Shown: positions 13,991-30,030 of the stretch, piece after piece
Layout of the letters: each line of letters starts with the position of its first letter
How positions within the stretch are numbered: position 1 is the stretch's first letter
Origin: Tolypeutes matacus
Lineage: Eukaryota; Chordata; Mammalia; Cingulata; Chlamyphoridae
Direction of reading: 5' to 3'
DNA length: 64,000 nucleotides
NCBI GenBank assembly: GCA_026826555.1
Contig: JAKSZT010053883.1
Coordinates: 27,335,225 to 27,399,224, forward strand
Program-made: the position numbers and the translations under genes
Notes under the pieces: generated by a model
Databases searched by the model: none
What the model was told of the DNA's origin: nothing
The model's input: only the letters and a program-made list of their open reading frames with translations

Positions 13991-14789
13991 ACTTGACCTC
14001 GGGCTCATCCCAGCCTGCCAGCCTCTCTCAACTGTCGCCTGCAGAGTCCTAGGGCTCCTTGGCACTGTTCCAGGCAAGGCTGACACCGCGGGCCTTGCAG
14101 AGGCTGGCTCCTATTTTAGTGAGCACGGTGCTGCTTTGCTCGGTTTTGAATATCGGGGTCTTATGTAATATTTCACTTCAAGCCCAAGTTCCATGGCTGC
14201 CGGTGAGCCTGGTAAATACTCCACTGATCCATCCTGGGCGTCATCCAGCTCTGTGCTGGGAGTACTGAGCAAGCAGAGCCCATCTACCTCACAAATTAGG
14301 CACAGCCAGCAATTGTCCCCACTCCCCGGGGTATCCCCCTACTTGCCCCCACCCTCCAGGCCTGGAGCGCTGAACAGATTCCAGCGTGAAGCAGAGCCTT
14401 GCTGAGGGCCAGGTGAGGAGGCAGGCAGGGACTTGGTATTGGGGATTCTGGTTCCAAACTCCACCCAGCCTCCTCCCTCATGTCATCACCTGCCATTGTC
14501 CCCATGACCTTAAGCTGTTCCTCCAAGGATGAGCATCCCTGTGGGCAGGCCCTTGGTTCTCTGTCCCTTCTTCTCCCAGACTCCCAAGTGGCTGGCTCCT
14601 TGAATTTGCCCAGGCCTCTGCTGTAAGGTCAACTCAGCAGAGAGGCTCTCCCTGACTACTCTACAAAGGAGCAACCACGTCTCCAGCATACTTTAGGCTG
14701 GCTTAGCCTCAACACTCACCGACACAATCCCTAGCTATGTTAACAGCCTGTCTGCCCCGGCCAGAATGTGGGATGGTGAGTGGAGAGAT

Positions 14790-14880
14790 TTTGTCTGTTT
14801 TGTCTATTTTTGTATCCCAGGCATCTAGAACAGTGCCTGATACATAATGAGTGCTCTATAAATGAACCAAACTCTTCCTC
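14790..14880 (+). repeat. L2 LINE 3' tail
   Basis: tatcccaggcatctagaaca then gtgcctgatacataatgagt and gctctataaatgaa match the usual L2 end. Confidence 0.65.
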
Positions 14881-15310
14881 CCAGCTGAGTGGGAGAAGCC
14901 TTCCTGAGGATTCTCCGAGGGAGAATCCATTTGCCCCAATGAGATGTGTCAATGAGCTCATCTACTCCCCCAGACAGAGACTCTCCATGGGCCAAGGTCA
15001 ACCTCCTTCCCATAGGTCCACTCAGCGCCCCATCCAGATTTCTCTGCAAGAGGTATCCTTCAGCCTACGTGTTAAGGTTCACGGGAAGGCAAGAGTATTG
15101 AAGTCAACTTCATTTGAGCACTTATGGTGGGCCTGTTTTGCAAAGTGAAGCAGGCAACGCCATCCCTATTTTACAGACCAAAGGCTGGAGCAGAAGGAGG
15201 CTGTCACCTGCCCAAGGCCCTGCTGCAGATGAGGGTGCGATGGTCAGTCCTCCAACCCAGGCTTGTTTGACTCTCGGCCTGTGTGTGCTCCTCCACGCCC
15301 CACCCCATTA

Positions 15311-17241
<1,931 letters not shown>

Positions 17242-17419
17242 CTACTGGTGTGTATAACTAAAAGCATGCGATGATAAACACATAGAGGCAAACCTAAAAT
17301 GAACAGATCTGAATACCCTAATCGCCCACAGTCCCAGTCAGGGAAAAGGACACCACTTGACAGTTGCCAAAATTTGAAAGGGAGATTACAGCTAGGTCCA
17401 TGAGAATGCCATTTGTTAC

Positions 17420-18470
17420 TCCATTCCACAAATATGAGCATATTTCTCGAGTGCTTACTATGTGCCCTGGGCTAGGTAAAAGGGAATATACAAGACATCA
17501 AACAAATAGCTACAACACAGAGTGATGAGTGCTATGACAAACATAGATCAGAGTGCTGTGGAAGGCAGCTAGAAAGCAGCTCACTGCAAGAAGAGGGATG
17601 CATGTAGAATCACTTCACGAAAGAGTGAACATTTGATTTGGGTCGTAAAACGAAGTGTAGGAATTAGCCAGGTAAGAGGGGAGGGAGGTTCCGGGCAGGG
17701 GACCGGCAAGTGTAAAGGAAAAGAGGTACTATCCGTTCCAGGACTCCGGGATGGCAGTGAGGCTGGGACACACAGCCAGGAAGCACCTGGAATTGAGACT
17801 GGAAAGGTGGGCTGCGCCAGACCAGATATTTTCCTGGAGGCGACGAGAAGCCATCCTGTCAGGAATGGATCAGATTTCAGTTTTAAAAAATGTTGCTGAC
17901 CGTGAAAAGGACCAGGTGGAGGGAGAGGAGGCAAAAACATCAATGGGGAAGACGGCTGCCGCGCTTTGAATGAGAGTCCACGGGGCTTGGCAGAGGGCGA
18001 CGGAGAGCAGACACAGCTAGAAGTTAGACCTCAGGGAGGGAGAGCGGGCAGGAATCGGCAGGCACCCATGCAAGGGAGAAAGGAGAGGATGGCTGGGAGG
18101 GCCTTGACATGCAGGGTGGTGATGCCTTATGTTGCCGGGGGCAGGACATATAGGAGGAAGAAGAGCAGGCCCTAGAGGGGTAGTACCTGTGGCTTTGGAT
18201 GCCCTGAATTTTTAGCATCCAACAGAGCTATCTGGTGGGCAACTGGAAGTAGAGACTTGGAATTACAGATTCAGGTTGGGGTTTGGAGATAGATCGGTGA
18301 GTTGCCAGCGTGTAGGTGAGATTTGAAGCACAAGCATGGAGAAGAGGGCCCAGGGAGAGGGCAGGGTGAAGGTCTAGGAGAACTGTGATGGAAGCCTGGG
18401 AGAGCAATAGTAAGTGGGAGACAGGGAGACTGGCCAGGAACAATCAGAGAGGTAGAAAGAGGGAGGAGGG
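17420..18470 (-). repeat. L2 LINE, antisense, long fragment
   Basis: Starts with the L2 antisense series gtgcttactatgtgccctgg, passes through the assorted GGAAGGCCT-like region and reaches gaagtagagacttggaatta and ggtttggagatagatcggtg, which correspond to the L2 ORF segment. About 1 kb, heavily mutated. Confidence 0.65.
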
Positions 18471-18519
18471 AGCTCCACTAAGGAGGAAGGGGTCAGGAGT
18501 GCCAAATAAAAATAACATT

Positions 18520-18770
18520 CATTAACATTTTGAGCACTCAGCAATCATGCATCGCTGTCCTAAATGTTTTAGCTGCTCCAGGAGCTGGCCCCTATCAACT
18601 GGAAGGTAAGATAAGAAAACTCATTTAATGCCAGCTGCAGCCCTGTGACATGGGTATGATTATGATCATCTCCATTTTACGCTTGAGGAAACTGAGGCAC
18701 AAAGAGATGAAGTCACTCGCCCAAGGCCACCCAACTAAAAGGTGCCAAATTGAGGCAACGTGTCTGCAGA
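18520..18770 (-). repeat. MIR SINE
   Basis: Antisense MIR core: tctccattttacgcttgagg, aaactgaggcacaaagagat and gtcactcgcccaaggccacc in order. Confidence 0.8.
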
Positions 18771-19018
18771 TGCTACATGACAGTGCCTCCCAACGCTACA
18801 GAAAGAGAGCAGGTAGTCAGGGTGACCAGGAGGTAAGAAAGGTTAGGGGGAGGCAGAATCTTAACACCAAAAGCAACCGTTGAGCTTGTCCAGATTGCAC
18901 TTGTGTTTGGGAGGGCATGTGTGTAAATGCACGCCCACCAGTGAGTGCGCCTATGGGGATATGCGTTATGGATAGTGCAGGAGCAGGTGCGTGGATAGAC
19001 TAGGAGCGCTGGACACAC

Positions 19019-19165
19019 TTGCTACTCAAAGTGTGGTCCCCAGAAAGGGAGTTGGTTAGAAATGGAGTTGGTTAGAAATGCAGAATCTCCACTGCAGATC
19101 TACAGAATCAAAATCTACCTGTTAAAAATCTCCTAGTAATGTGTAGGCACATCGAGTTCAAGAAA
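19019..19165 (+). mobile_element. MER5A-like hAT-Charlie DNA transposon
   Basis: Reads ctcaaagtgtggtccccaga at its start and gttagaaatgcagaatctcc inside, the MER5A pattern of a non-autonomous hAT element. A perfect 16-bp tandem duplication (unit ggagttggttagaaat, 19048-19063 and 19064-19079) interrupts it. Confidence 0.65.
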
Positions 19166-20159
19166 TCCTTTCTAGATAATTACCGATATGGATTTTGATA
19201 AACGATGGTTGGACTGAAGCCCTTAATGCAAAAGCATTTGGGTGGTTGGATCCGAGCCCTTAATGCAAAGCATTGGAGCTGTTTTCATATTCTGTCGATA
19301 TAAGCTGGTGCTCCTGGAGCATTTGGGCTTCCAGGGGGCAGGCGTGGGGGTGGGGGACCATGGATGTAGTTTGTAAATGCCCTGTGTCCAGACAACTAAG
19401 ATGTATCCGTTTATTTATTTGCTCAAAAGAAGAAAACACAGGTCCTAAGTACCCGTCACATGCCAGGCCTTGTTTAAGCACTGAGGAAGATCGCCCAGTT
19501 TAGGAGGAGACAGCGCATCTGCAGCGAGAACCCAGAGTGGGAGCGCAGAGGAAGGGCGGGTGACTGTGCTCCGAGGAGTGGCAAGGCTTCACAGGGGTCC
19601 AAATCCTTGAAGTGAGCAGCAGCATGAGCATGCCTGGAGAAGACTCACAGGTAGGTGTGCATGCAAGTATCATAGCATCCGACACAGAATCAGGAGTGCA
19701 AATCAGGAAACCGTTCTCAGTCCAGAGACCTTGTGAAAACCCTGGCTGGAGTATACACCCTTTTCCTTCTAGCTGCAGCTTCAGGGAGGTGGAGAGTAGG
19801 TCAAGCACAATAATAGGCAGAAACAAAGTTGATTAAGCGAAGCGCTTTCCACTCTATTCTTCTAGCCTGCAAACGTGGCCCCTCCAAGGCAGTAAACATT
19901 CGGATGGGATTCTCAGGGTGAGTAAACAGCTGAGATGAAATCCCTGAGTTTTCCCAGCTGTGCTCACTGCTTGGGGCTCTTTTGGCCACTATGAGAAAAT
20001 GAAGACTGTCATGGAAATAGAGGCCCCACGTTCAAATTTGAATCCGGATTTGGTGTGAAAGATGCACACCCAAACTCATACTTCCCTTGACTGAACGGTG
20101 TGCAAACCCGGGAATGAAATCAACACCCACTGGAGCAGAAAGAGCAGCCCAAGACAGAC

Positions 20160-20350
20160 CCAGGCCAGAGCCCGACTCCGGTCTTGGGTAAAGGTGCTCA
20201 GCCTTCTGCGTTCCAGTTTCTTCAACTATAATACGTGGACGATAGCACTTCCCTCGCAGGTGAAAGTTAGTCCTTGCAGTGAGGAATAAAGGAGGCAGTG
20301 TATGTATGCAAAACACATGGCATGGTGCTTGGTGCTGAGTAGGTGTTCTC
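20160..20350 (+). repeat. MIR SINE
   Basis: gcgttccagtttcttcaact followed by aacacatggcatggtgcttg and a gctgagtaggtgttc end, the MIR 3' half. Confidence 0.6.
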
Positions 20351-20639
20351 TTCACACAGTTTAATCTGCAGACAAAAGATGCTCAAAGATGTCAAAAGGG
20401 CTCAAAGATGTCAGTCCTGGCAGCTCAGCCAGGGTACATTCACTGGACCCCTGAATTAACCATTCCTATGGGCTGGGGGAGTGGCGAGTTGAACGATTCT
20501 GAATTTTACAAACTTTTGTTTCCCCAGCTGTGCTTCTGCCTGTTACGGAGCAGAGTTAGCAGCCTAATGGGTGTGCTCACCTGGGATACTCAGATAAGCA
20601 GAGGCAGAGGTGTGCTCTCTGGAGGAGCATCCAGGCTCC

Positions 20640-21040
20640 ATTTAAATCAGTGAGTATCACCAGATACTTCTTGAGTTCCCTGTGAACCAGGCAAAGAGCC
20701 AGCAGCTGGGGAAACTGCAGGACTCAAGACGTGCATGGTCCTGCCGCTCCTGAAGAGGGTGTAACCTCTCTGAGAGCAGAAGATGAAAATGCAGTGCAGG
20801 GAAAGCCCGTTTGGGAAGATACAGGATGGAGTGGGAGCACATGGGAAGCCCAAGCCAGACCCAGCGCTGGGGACAGGAGTCAGGAAAGGCTCACCAAGGA
20901 AGCCGGTTTGGAAAGAAGAGGAGCTGGGCATGTAAGTGGGGCTGGTGGAGATGGCACAGGGGGAGGAACCTTCCAGGGAGTAGAAACTCGTCCAAATGCA
21001 AAGCTCTAGAGGAGAAAGCCTGGAATTCTAGGAGCTGAAA
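20640..21040 (-). repeat. L2 LINE, antisense fragment
   Basis: cagatacttcttgagttccc / gaaccaggcaaagagccagc and gcaggactcaagacgtgcat follow the antisense L2 3' order. Confidence 0.5.
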
Positions 21041-21189
21041 GAAGTACAGTGAGTTGGAACTTAGTGTTTGGAGGGCTTAGCATGAGGCTGAGAAAGGTGA
21101 GCAAGGGCAAGCCATTTTGCAAGTGGGAGCTTTATGCGAAGGACTATGTGATGCCTTTAAATGGTTCTGTGGCAGGGGTGACCCGGGCA

Positions 21190-21540
21190 CACTTCTGTGC
21201 CCTTTCTTTTCGTGTTTCCTCTGCTGGGAACATCCTTCATCCTGGCTAATTCCTGTTCATCTTTGAAGACCTGGCTCTGGCCTCATTTCCAGGACACGTG
21301 CTTAACTCTGAGCTGGGCTCCGGAAGTTTCCCCACCTCTGTCTGCTCTATCAGAGCACAGGTCATGCTGTATGGAGAGAACTGTTTAGGCATCACTAGAC
21401 TATAACCCACCTGAGGGCAGGCCGCAGCAGAGTGGCTTATTCAGCTGTGCTTTCCCAGCATCTACTACTTACTTGCATTGCTCTGTGCAAGTAAGAAACA
21501 AGCATTTGCTGCATATTGGTTGACTTGCATTGATTTGGCA
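21190..21540 (+). repeat. L2 LINE 3' fragment
   Basis: tgctgggaacatccttcatc, ctttgaagacctggctctgg and acctgagggcaggccgcagc appear in L2 order, ending near cccagcatctactactt. Confidence 0.7.
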
Positions 21541-21879
21541 AAGACACATAAAAACATATAGAGAGACATATAGCCCTAGAATCACAGATGCCCAGACACA
21601 GAGAAAATCATGAGTTGTCCCTCCGGAGGTCATGGGAGCTGCCTCTCTTTCCCTCCTGAAGCCACAGAGTAGCTTCTGGCTCCTCCAATGGCCTCTGAGA
21701 GGCTTGGTGAGAACAGCTTTCACCACGCACCCCCCCCAACCCCCCAGGCCTTGCCCTGACTGCCTGGAGAGTCCTGCCTTGCCCCAAGAAGCTCCAGGTC
21801 ATCCTAATCTTGTTTAGGTCAGCCTATGAAAGGCAAAATGAAAGAACTTGAGTACATGGGGTAAGAATAGAAATGATCT

Positions 21880-22790
21880 TCTTCTTCCTCTTTTTTTTTA
21901 ATTTTGTTTTTATTTTCTACAAATTGTCATTTTATGCGAAAAGTATGTTTATCTTATTTTACATGTAATACATGTTTATTGCTCAAAATTAGAAAAAACC
22001 CAAAAGATTGAAATAAGAGACAACTTGTCTTCACATCTTGGGGTACATCCTTGTAGCTAAATCAGGAGGTACAGTTTTATTTATTTTTTTCTGACAAATC
22101 AAAGGTAGTAGAATTGTTGAGTCCAAAGGTGTGTGCATTTTTAAGACTTGATTCATACTGCCAGACCATCCTCTGGAAAGTTTGAACCATTTTGTACAAT
22201 ATCGGCTGTGATAAGAGTGCCTGTGTCTTTACATCCTCCACCGTATCGTTCTGCCTATCTTGGCTGATTTGAAAAGGGAAATGGTATTTTGCTACTGGTT
22301 GAATTTGCATTTCCTTAATTATTAGTGGAGTTGACGTTGTTACATTTGCATTTCTTCTATCATGAAATGTTAGCCTACAGCTTGGCTCATTTTACAGACT
22401 GGTGGACCGGGCATATACTTCCTAAAGATTTTTACCAGCCCTTTAGGCATCAGGCTGTTAATCCTTGGTTGGTTATATATATTGTAAATATTTTTGCCTG
22501 CTTGCTATTTGACTTTGAATTTTTTATGATGTTTTGACATAAATTTGTTCAAATTTTTATTTAATCAAATCTAACAGTCTTTGCCTGTACAGATTCCACT
22601 TTTGGTGTTACTCGAAATGCCCCGCCCAAGGTTAGATATTCCTGTTCTTCTGCATGGGAATTTATATGGATTAATGTATGAGGTGTGGATTCCGCTGCTT
22701 TTCTTTTTTTCCAAATGGTTAAGCCTGCTGTTTTAAAACTGTTTATTAAATAATTCATTTTCTCTTCAACATATCTGAAATGACATTTTA
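21880..22790 (-). mobile_element. Old L1 LINE, antisense ORF2 C-terminus and 3' UTR
   Basis: 22080-22560 shows the antisense L1 series: catactgccagaccatcctc, tttgcatttccttaattatt, then the gccctttaggcatcaggctg / ggttatatatattgtaaata region. Degraded, with no usable frame. Confidence 0.65.
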
Positions 22791-23149
22791 ATCATATACT
22801 AAATACCCTCACACACACAAATCTTATTTCAGAACCTTTATTCTTCTTCTCAGCTCTGCAGGTCCACTCCTGTATGCACACCACATCATTAAACTTATTT
22901 TAGCCCATGACAATATTTTAATACATGGAAGGGTTACTCTTAAAATTTTGCTCTTGGCTCTTCTACATGTTAATTCTTCTAGAGCAGAGGTCATGCAACA
23001 GAATTATTAGTGAAGTGTTCTAAAAACATAACTGCCTGGTGCCACCTATCTTCCAGCCCTAATGAAGAAAAACAAAACCTCTAGGGGGTCTCAGCAGGAG
23101 AGTATTTGCTAAACTGTAGAGGGCTTAAGAACCTCGACTCTGGATGAAC

Positions 23150-23270
23150 TGCAGAATAAGCTTCTGAGGGAAGAGACTGTACTTGCCTGGTTACTGTTTG
23201 TCCCCAGCTCCAGTGCTGCCACATGGGTGGCATTCAATCAATATTTGTTGAGTGACAGTGCATATTAATT
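23150..23270 (+). repeat. L2 LINE 3' tail
   Basis: gggaagagactgtacttgcc, cccagctccagtgctgccac and caatcaatatttgttgagtg are the L2 end motifs. Confidence 0.6.
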
Positions 23271-23872
23271 AATGTTTATTTGTAACCAACACCCTTACTC
23301 TGACCTTGGGCTCCCACAGCCCAGCCTGGTGAGGAAAGTGAAAACGTGTCATCAAGGAACAATCGCGTTATGTGAAAAGTGGATTGCTCTGTTCAATATC
23401 TGAAGTGTGGACACAATGAAGAGGGAACAGATGTATCCTATGTTCCTCAGAGGCACAGTACAGGGAAGGAAGTTTCAGGGACACTTCAACCAGGAGGGGC
23501 AGGTCGGTGCTGCCAATTACACAGTAGGTCCCTATCTGTTGAATGGGTTTGTGGCCCTCCCACCAGGGGCTGCTTGGGCAGAGGGTGTGTCACCATGTTG
23601 CAGGGAGTGATTTAGAGCAGATTTCTCCATTGAGTGGGATTTTAGAGCCAGTAATCCCCAAGATCTCTTTGAGCATGGAGACTCTGGATTCTCAAAAATA
23701 TTTATGGAATGAATTCTGTGATTCAAAGAGATGGGAAGGTTCTGGGAGTTTTCCTATTGGTGAAAAAATTCAGACTGAGACCAGAGGTCACTATATATAG
23801 GTGGATCCCCACTGAGGTCACTTGACCTGGGGAACTTGTGGCCCTGACCACGTCACATCCCAGTACCTGCTA

Positions 23873-25279
<1,407 letters not shown>

Positions 25280-25356
25280 CTATTCATTTGCAGATGACAA
25301 AAGGCCCTGCCTGAGCCAGCGCTGCAGAAGAACAGCCAGATATTGGTGGATTGGGA

Positions 25357-26280
25357 TTTTTTTTTTTTTTTTTTGATGTTAATAGATATTTATTTGGAGA
25401 GTATTACATGAACCAGAAAATTAAATATATTAATGATGGTCATACATAGTCAATGATGGAATAAGTTGAAAAAATACATGACTACTTCTGTACTCATAAA
25501 ATAGCTTCATAATTTTCCACAATACCCTTAAAGTCAAGCTTTGTAATTTTATATAGTCTATTGTTAGAATTATATCATGTCAACTATATCATGCCTTAGA
25601 CATAAATCACCATATGCCTTTTACTTTTTCTTAGGAGGTACCGGGGATTGAACCCAGGACCTTGTAATCGGAAGCAGACATAGCTCAACCACCCCAAGAG
25701 AGTTGGTTTTTTCATTTGTTTGTTTTTAGGAGGTACTGGAATTGAATCCAGGACCTCGTACATGGGAAGCAAGCACTCAACCACTTGAGCTACATCCACT
25801 CCCGACCATATGCTTTTTAAAATAAACCATAACACAAGGTTAGAAGCCCCTTAAGGAATTTTCTAGTGGTTTTCTAGTGGGTATACAAGTTATTCTTGGC
25901 AGATGATCAGGCTACTTAGAAGACCTTCTAAAAAAGAGGATTCTGCCACTTCCCAAGGTAAATCAGTCCTGTTTTAAACATTCTCAGTTTCGAATTCTTT
26001 CATTTCTCTAATCTAAATCTTTTCTGCTGTCCTTCCTCTGTGGAGATAGGAGGACAGGCACCATCCTTAGTATATAGCAGCATCTCCTCTGTTTGAAAAG
26101 TATTGTTCCCACACCTTAGTCTTCAATTTTCTAAGCTAAATAACTTGAGCGTTTCTCTAGACTCCTGTTCTCTAAAACTTTCTTAACCTTCTTTAATTCT
26201 ATTCAGATTCTGTTTAAGTCACAAAGCCTGAACATAGGCTTAACCAGTTTAGAGCACTTTGTTGTTTCTAATGTTTTTTG
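25357..26280 (-). pseudogene. Possible retroposed 3' UTR (processed transcript of unknown gene)
   Basis: On the minus strand the segment ends with an A run (complement of T 25357-25374) preceded 14 nt upstream by an AATAAA signal (complement of 25389-25394), the layout of a reverse-transcribed polyadenylated transcript. No coding frame is recognisable, so it may be only a 3' UTR, or alternatively an unrecognised repeat. The upstream end is a guess. Confidence 0.35.
25618..25804 (-). mobile_element. DAS-type tRNA-derived SINE, dimeric, antisense
   Basis: Minus strand reads two tRNA-like units: gtagctcaagtggttgagtg ... ggattcaattcc and gagctatgtctgcttcc ... gggttcaatccc, each with a B-box-like motif, joined by an A-rich linker containing aaaaaaccaactc. 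Flanking direct repeats accatatgc at 25609-25617 and 25805-25813 mark the insertion. Confidence 0.85.
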
Positions 26281-26483
26281 TTTTTTTTTAACTTTATTTT
26301 GTACATTTAATAATTTTTATTTATTAGCAATGTGGAAGGCATTTCTCTACTGTATTTAACCCCTCCTTCTCCTTCTGTGCTCAGACACAGCTCTCTCTGT
26401 CCTCTCTGTGGCCTGGGCCGCTACCCATCTTAAGACTTTGAGACACAAAGACTACCCTTATGCAGGGTGAGAATGCTCTAGGC

Positions 26484-26703
26484 CAGGGGTCAGCATTTGG
26501 CCCCAGGGCCAAATATGCTCTGTAGCTTGTTTTTGTATGGCCTGTGAGCTAAGAATGGTTTTACATTTTAAAGAGTTATTAACAAAAATAAATGAAAAAG
26601 CAAAGAATATGCAACAGAGACCTGTAAATGGTGCACAAATCTTAAAAGATTTACTATCTGGCCCTTTATGGAGAAAGTTTGCTGGCTGCTACTTTAGGCC
26701 CTA
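26484..26703 (+). mobile_element. hAT-Charlie non-autonomous DNA transposon (MER20-like)
   Basis: Begins caggggtcagcatttggccc and ends with ctatctggccctttatggag and gtttgctggctgctac, the terminal sequences of a common hAT-Charlie miniature element. The family name is from memory; the termini are the evidence. Confidence 0.65.
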
Positions 26704-27119
26704 AATGCTTTGTCCATAAAAAGTTTGTGGTCATTTCTCCACCAAAGGGTGGGAGCTAGAAGTGGGACATGTGAGCAGGATTTGGGCTGGTGCCTAGGGC
26801 GGCTGCTTTCCCACACTGAAAATCTGGGGGCTACGCTCCCCAGATGCTAATGCCATGTTTGCATCATCTGAAGGCATCGATCTGCTTACTCTCCCTTCCT
26901 GGCTCTGATGTCCCATGTGATATCCCAGTCTTCTCCTTGTCCCTTGAGTCATAGTTTTCTACCCAGCACAAGCCTGCTGAGATGGAACCAAACCCAAAGG
27001 CAAAGCCAGAGAGTCTGCCCTGGCACTCTCTCATCCTGCTGACATGTCCACCCCAACTGCCTTCCATGCCACGCCTTAGAAAGCACCCCTTTGCCTCCTT
27101 TCCCCCAAGACTGTGGTTA

Positions 27120-27419
<300 letters not shown>

Positions 27420-27724
27420 CTACTGGGATCTTTATGGATATATCCAGTAAAACCATTTGGAGTTTTATTAGAGGCCAGAGGGGAGAAATGAAAAGAATCC
27501 TTTAAGCAAAGTCCTTTGTCATTCTAGGAGGGCCAAAGTGCAGCTAATATTTGGGCCAAATTGTTTTTTTCTTTGTTCCTCACTCAGTTGTTAGGCCTGA
27601 GGCAGAGGCATACAGCCAGCCTACCCCTCACATCCAGGCACCCAGAGCTCCGGCCTCTGGAGAGTGTGCACAGGACCACAATGCTCAGCCCGAAGAAGTC
27701 GTGGCACTCCCTGCTCCCCTATCA

Positions 27725-27860
27725 ACTCCATGAGAGCAGGGGCCACATTTTTTTTTGTTTTGTACACTCAGTATCCCCAGCATTTAGCATAGTGCCTGGC
27801 ACATAAGGGCCCCTAGATAATTAGCGGATAAATGAATCAGTGAAGGAGTGAAAGGCTGAA
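27725..27860 (+). repeat. L2 LINE 3' tail
   Basis: ccatgagagcaggggccaca, gtatccccagcatttagcat and agtgcctggcacataagggc are the L2 terminal motifs, followed by GAATGA repeats. Confidence 0.75.
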
Positions 27861-28223
27861 TGAATGCAGTCCATGATAAGATCCTGGGCGGTCTAGGCAT
27901 ACATACCTCGGGGCTGGCTCCGATCCTGCAAAGCCTGTTATCTCAGTCCCTTAGTCTCAATTTGCCCATTTCCCCCTGCACTGACCTTCCCCATTCCCAC
28001 CTGCATCTTTCCCTTGCTGCTTCTTCCTGCAACCGATCCTTGGCAGTGGTCAAGAGCATTGTTCCGGGCACAGGATAGGATTTCATTGCCCCGAGCCTTC
28101 TGAGGTTATGCAAGGCCAGTCAACTGCTTTGGCCAATAAATCGAGAGCAGAAGTGATACACAGAAATTTTTAAGAGCTACTGTGTGACTTGCAAAGTTTC
28201 CTTTTCCTGCCTTGGTGATTGTG

Positions 28224-28271
28224 GAAATGAAGGTCAAAATGGAGGTCAAAATGGAGGTCAAAATGGAGGTC
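28224..28271. repeat. 12-bp minisatellite, four units
   Basis: Three perfect copies of aaaatggaggtc (28236-28247, 28248-28259, 28260-28271) follow one diverged copy (28224-28235). Confidence 0.95.
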
Positions 28272-28441
28272 CTAGGGAACAGATGTGGCTAAAGCAATTG
28301 GACACCTGCCTCCCACACGGGCAGTCCTGGGTTTGGTTCCTGGTGTCTCTTAAAGAAGATGAGCAGACAACAAGCAGACAGAAGAGGGAGCCATCTGCCA
28401 TCTGAGGGGGGCAGGGGGAGGAAAAAATATATATATTTTAA
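28272..28441 (+). mobile_element. DAS-type tRNA-derived SINE
   Basis: Has gatgtggctaaagcaattgg as the A-box region, cctgggtttggttcctgg as the B-box region, and the cagacaacaagcagacagaa body with an A/T-rich tail. The 11-bp repeat aaaatggaggt at 28260-28270 and 28442-28452 flanks it. Confidence 0.85.
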
Positions 28442-28639
28442 AAAATGGAGGTACTGTCAGCTGGGTCTTTGAATGATTCTGAGAAGCAGAGGCCCCTGAC
28501 AACAATGTTAAACACGTAGCCCTGGTAGTTTTGTGTTGGATATAAACTCCTGTTCTTTTATGCCACTGACATTTTGGGGATATTTGTTATTGCAGTCTAA
28601 CCTAGTCCACCCTGACTCATACAAATCCCCAAGATTGAT

Positions 28640-28870
28640 GATGAGAATGATAATAATCACCACCAATGCTGCTGCCTCTATTGCACCACTCCATGCCCGG
28701 CATTAAGCTTCACATATTTACTCTTCACAAAACACAACCCCCCTCTGAGGTCAGTGCCATTATTATTTCCATTTTACAGCTAAGAAACCTGAGGCTTAAG
28801 GAGGTTAAGCAACTCACTTAGGGTTACACAGAGAACACGTGGTAGAGCCTGGAATCGGACCTAGGCAAGA
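28640..28870 (-). repeat. MIR SINE
   Basis: Antisense MIR: tatttccattttacagctaa, gaaacctgaggcttaaggag, gttaagcaactcacttaggg, and gtggtagagcctgg. Confidence 0.8.
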
Positions 28871-29169
28871 CCAAGTAAGTAGCCTCCCAGGAATAAAGGA
28901 ACCCCTGACTAAGAAGCTACCAGATGCTGAAAATGCCCTGAAAAGGACCAGGGAGGAGATAAACAGTTCCAAAGCACTTCTACTTCTGCAAAGTTTTGTA
29001 AATTTCCCCAGGTAATCAATTGCTAACACTATAGCCAAATGGCACAGTCTATCCCACCAGTCCTTTCTTAATTCTATAACTTTCTTGGAAATAACTGAAA
29101 TAGTCATCAAACATTCCTAATAAAAAGTTATATTAGAAAGTTTAATTAACAAAGATGATAACATAAATA

Positions 29170-29390
29170 AGAACAATCATAGTGATGATAGCAGTTGTTA
29201 GTTAACTCATACTGATGGTTTACTATGCTAACTGCTTTACATGTGTTAGCTCATTTAAACACACATGACATTTATGAAATTACTTATTATCCCCATTTTA
29301 CAGAGAAGAAAACCAAGGCTGAATACATTTAAGAGGCTAGATCAGGGACATGGAGACCATAAGGTTAGAGCTGAGGCTCAGCTTCAACAT
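29170..29390 (-). repeat. MIR SINE
   Basis: Antisense MIR: tgctttacatgtgttagctc, tattatccccattttacaga, gaagaaaaccaaggctgaat. Confidence 0.75.
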
Positions 29391-29499
29391 CTCTGTCTCT
29401 AAACTCCCTTGAAGCACATAAGAAAACTACCACGACTGCTGATGGCGATGAGCTCACATTGAGAACTTAAGAAGTATCAAGGCTTAAGTGGATTATCCT

Positions 29500-29600
29500 T
29501 GGGATATTAAAAGGCAGATACTATCAGTATCCTCATTTTACAGGCAGGGATTATTACCCATTTTCAGTAAACTGAGGCTTGGAGAAACTAAATTACATAG
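29500..29600 (-). repeat. MIR-like fragment
   Basis: tatcctcattttacaggcag and agtaaactgaggcttggaga resemble the antisense MIR core; short. Confidence 0.4.
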
Positions 29601-30030
29601 CACCTACATCAAACAATCAAACACAGAGAATGAATTGCTCATGGGTAGCCCAAGTTTTCAAAACCCATCCATCCACCTGATTGAAACCACTAATGCTTTC
29701 CTTCATTTCCCAATGGACCTGGCAAGATGTTGGCGGTGGGGAAGGGTGTGCCTACTGCTATGTCCCCGGGTTCCCCTGCAGGCACCGAGACTCTTGGCTC
29801 TGGTTCAGCGCAGGCCCAGTGTCTCTGGTTGCTGAGCCATGGTCCCATTTCTTACTTTCCAGGAAGCCCACAGAGTCACTACTTTCCAAGGCTACTTTCC
29901 ATTCAGGGCACAGGCACCAGCAAAACCCTCCCTCAAGTCTCTAGGGAGGGGAACTCGATTCCTTCCTACGGTGGGCACCATTTTGTTTTCTTTCTCTGCT
30001 CTTTTGCTTCTTCATCTTGGCTAGTTACTC

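Noticed and set aside
25618..25804. tRNA gene candidates from A-box and B-box motifs
   Set aside because: The tRNA-like units are SINE heads with duplications and A tails; no intact cloverleaf was seen.
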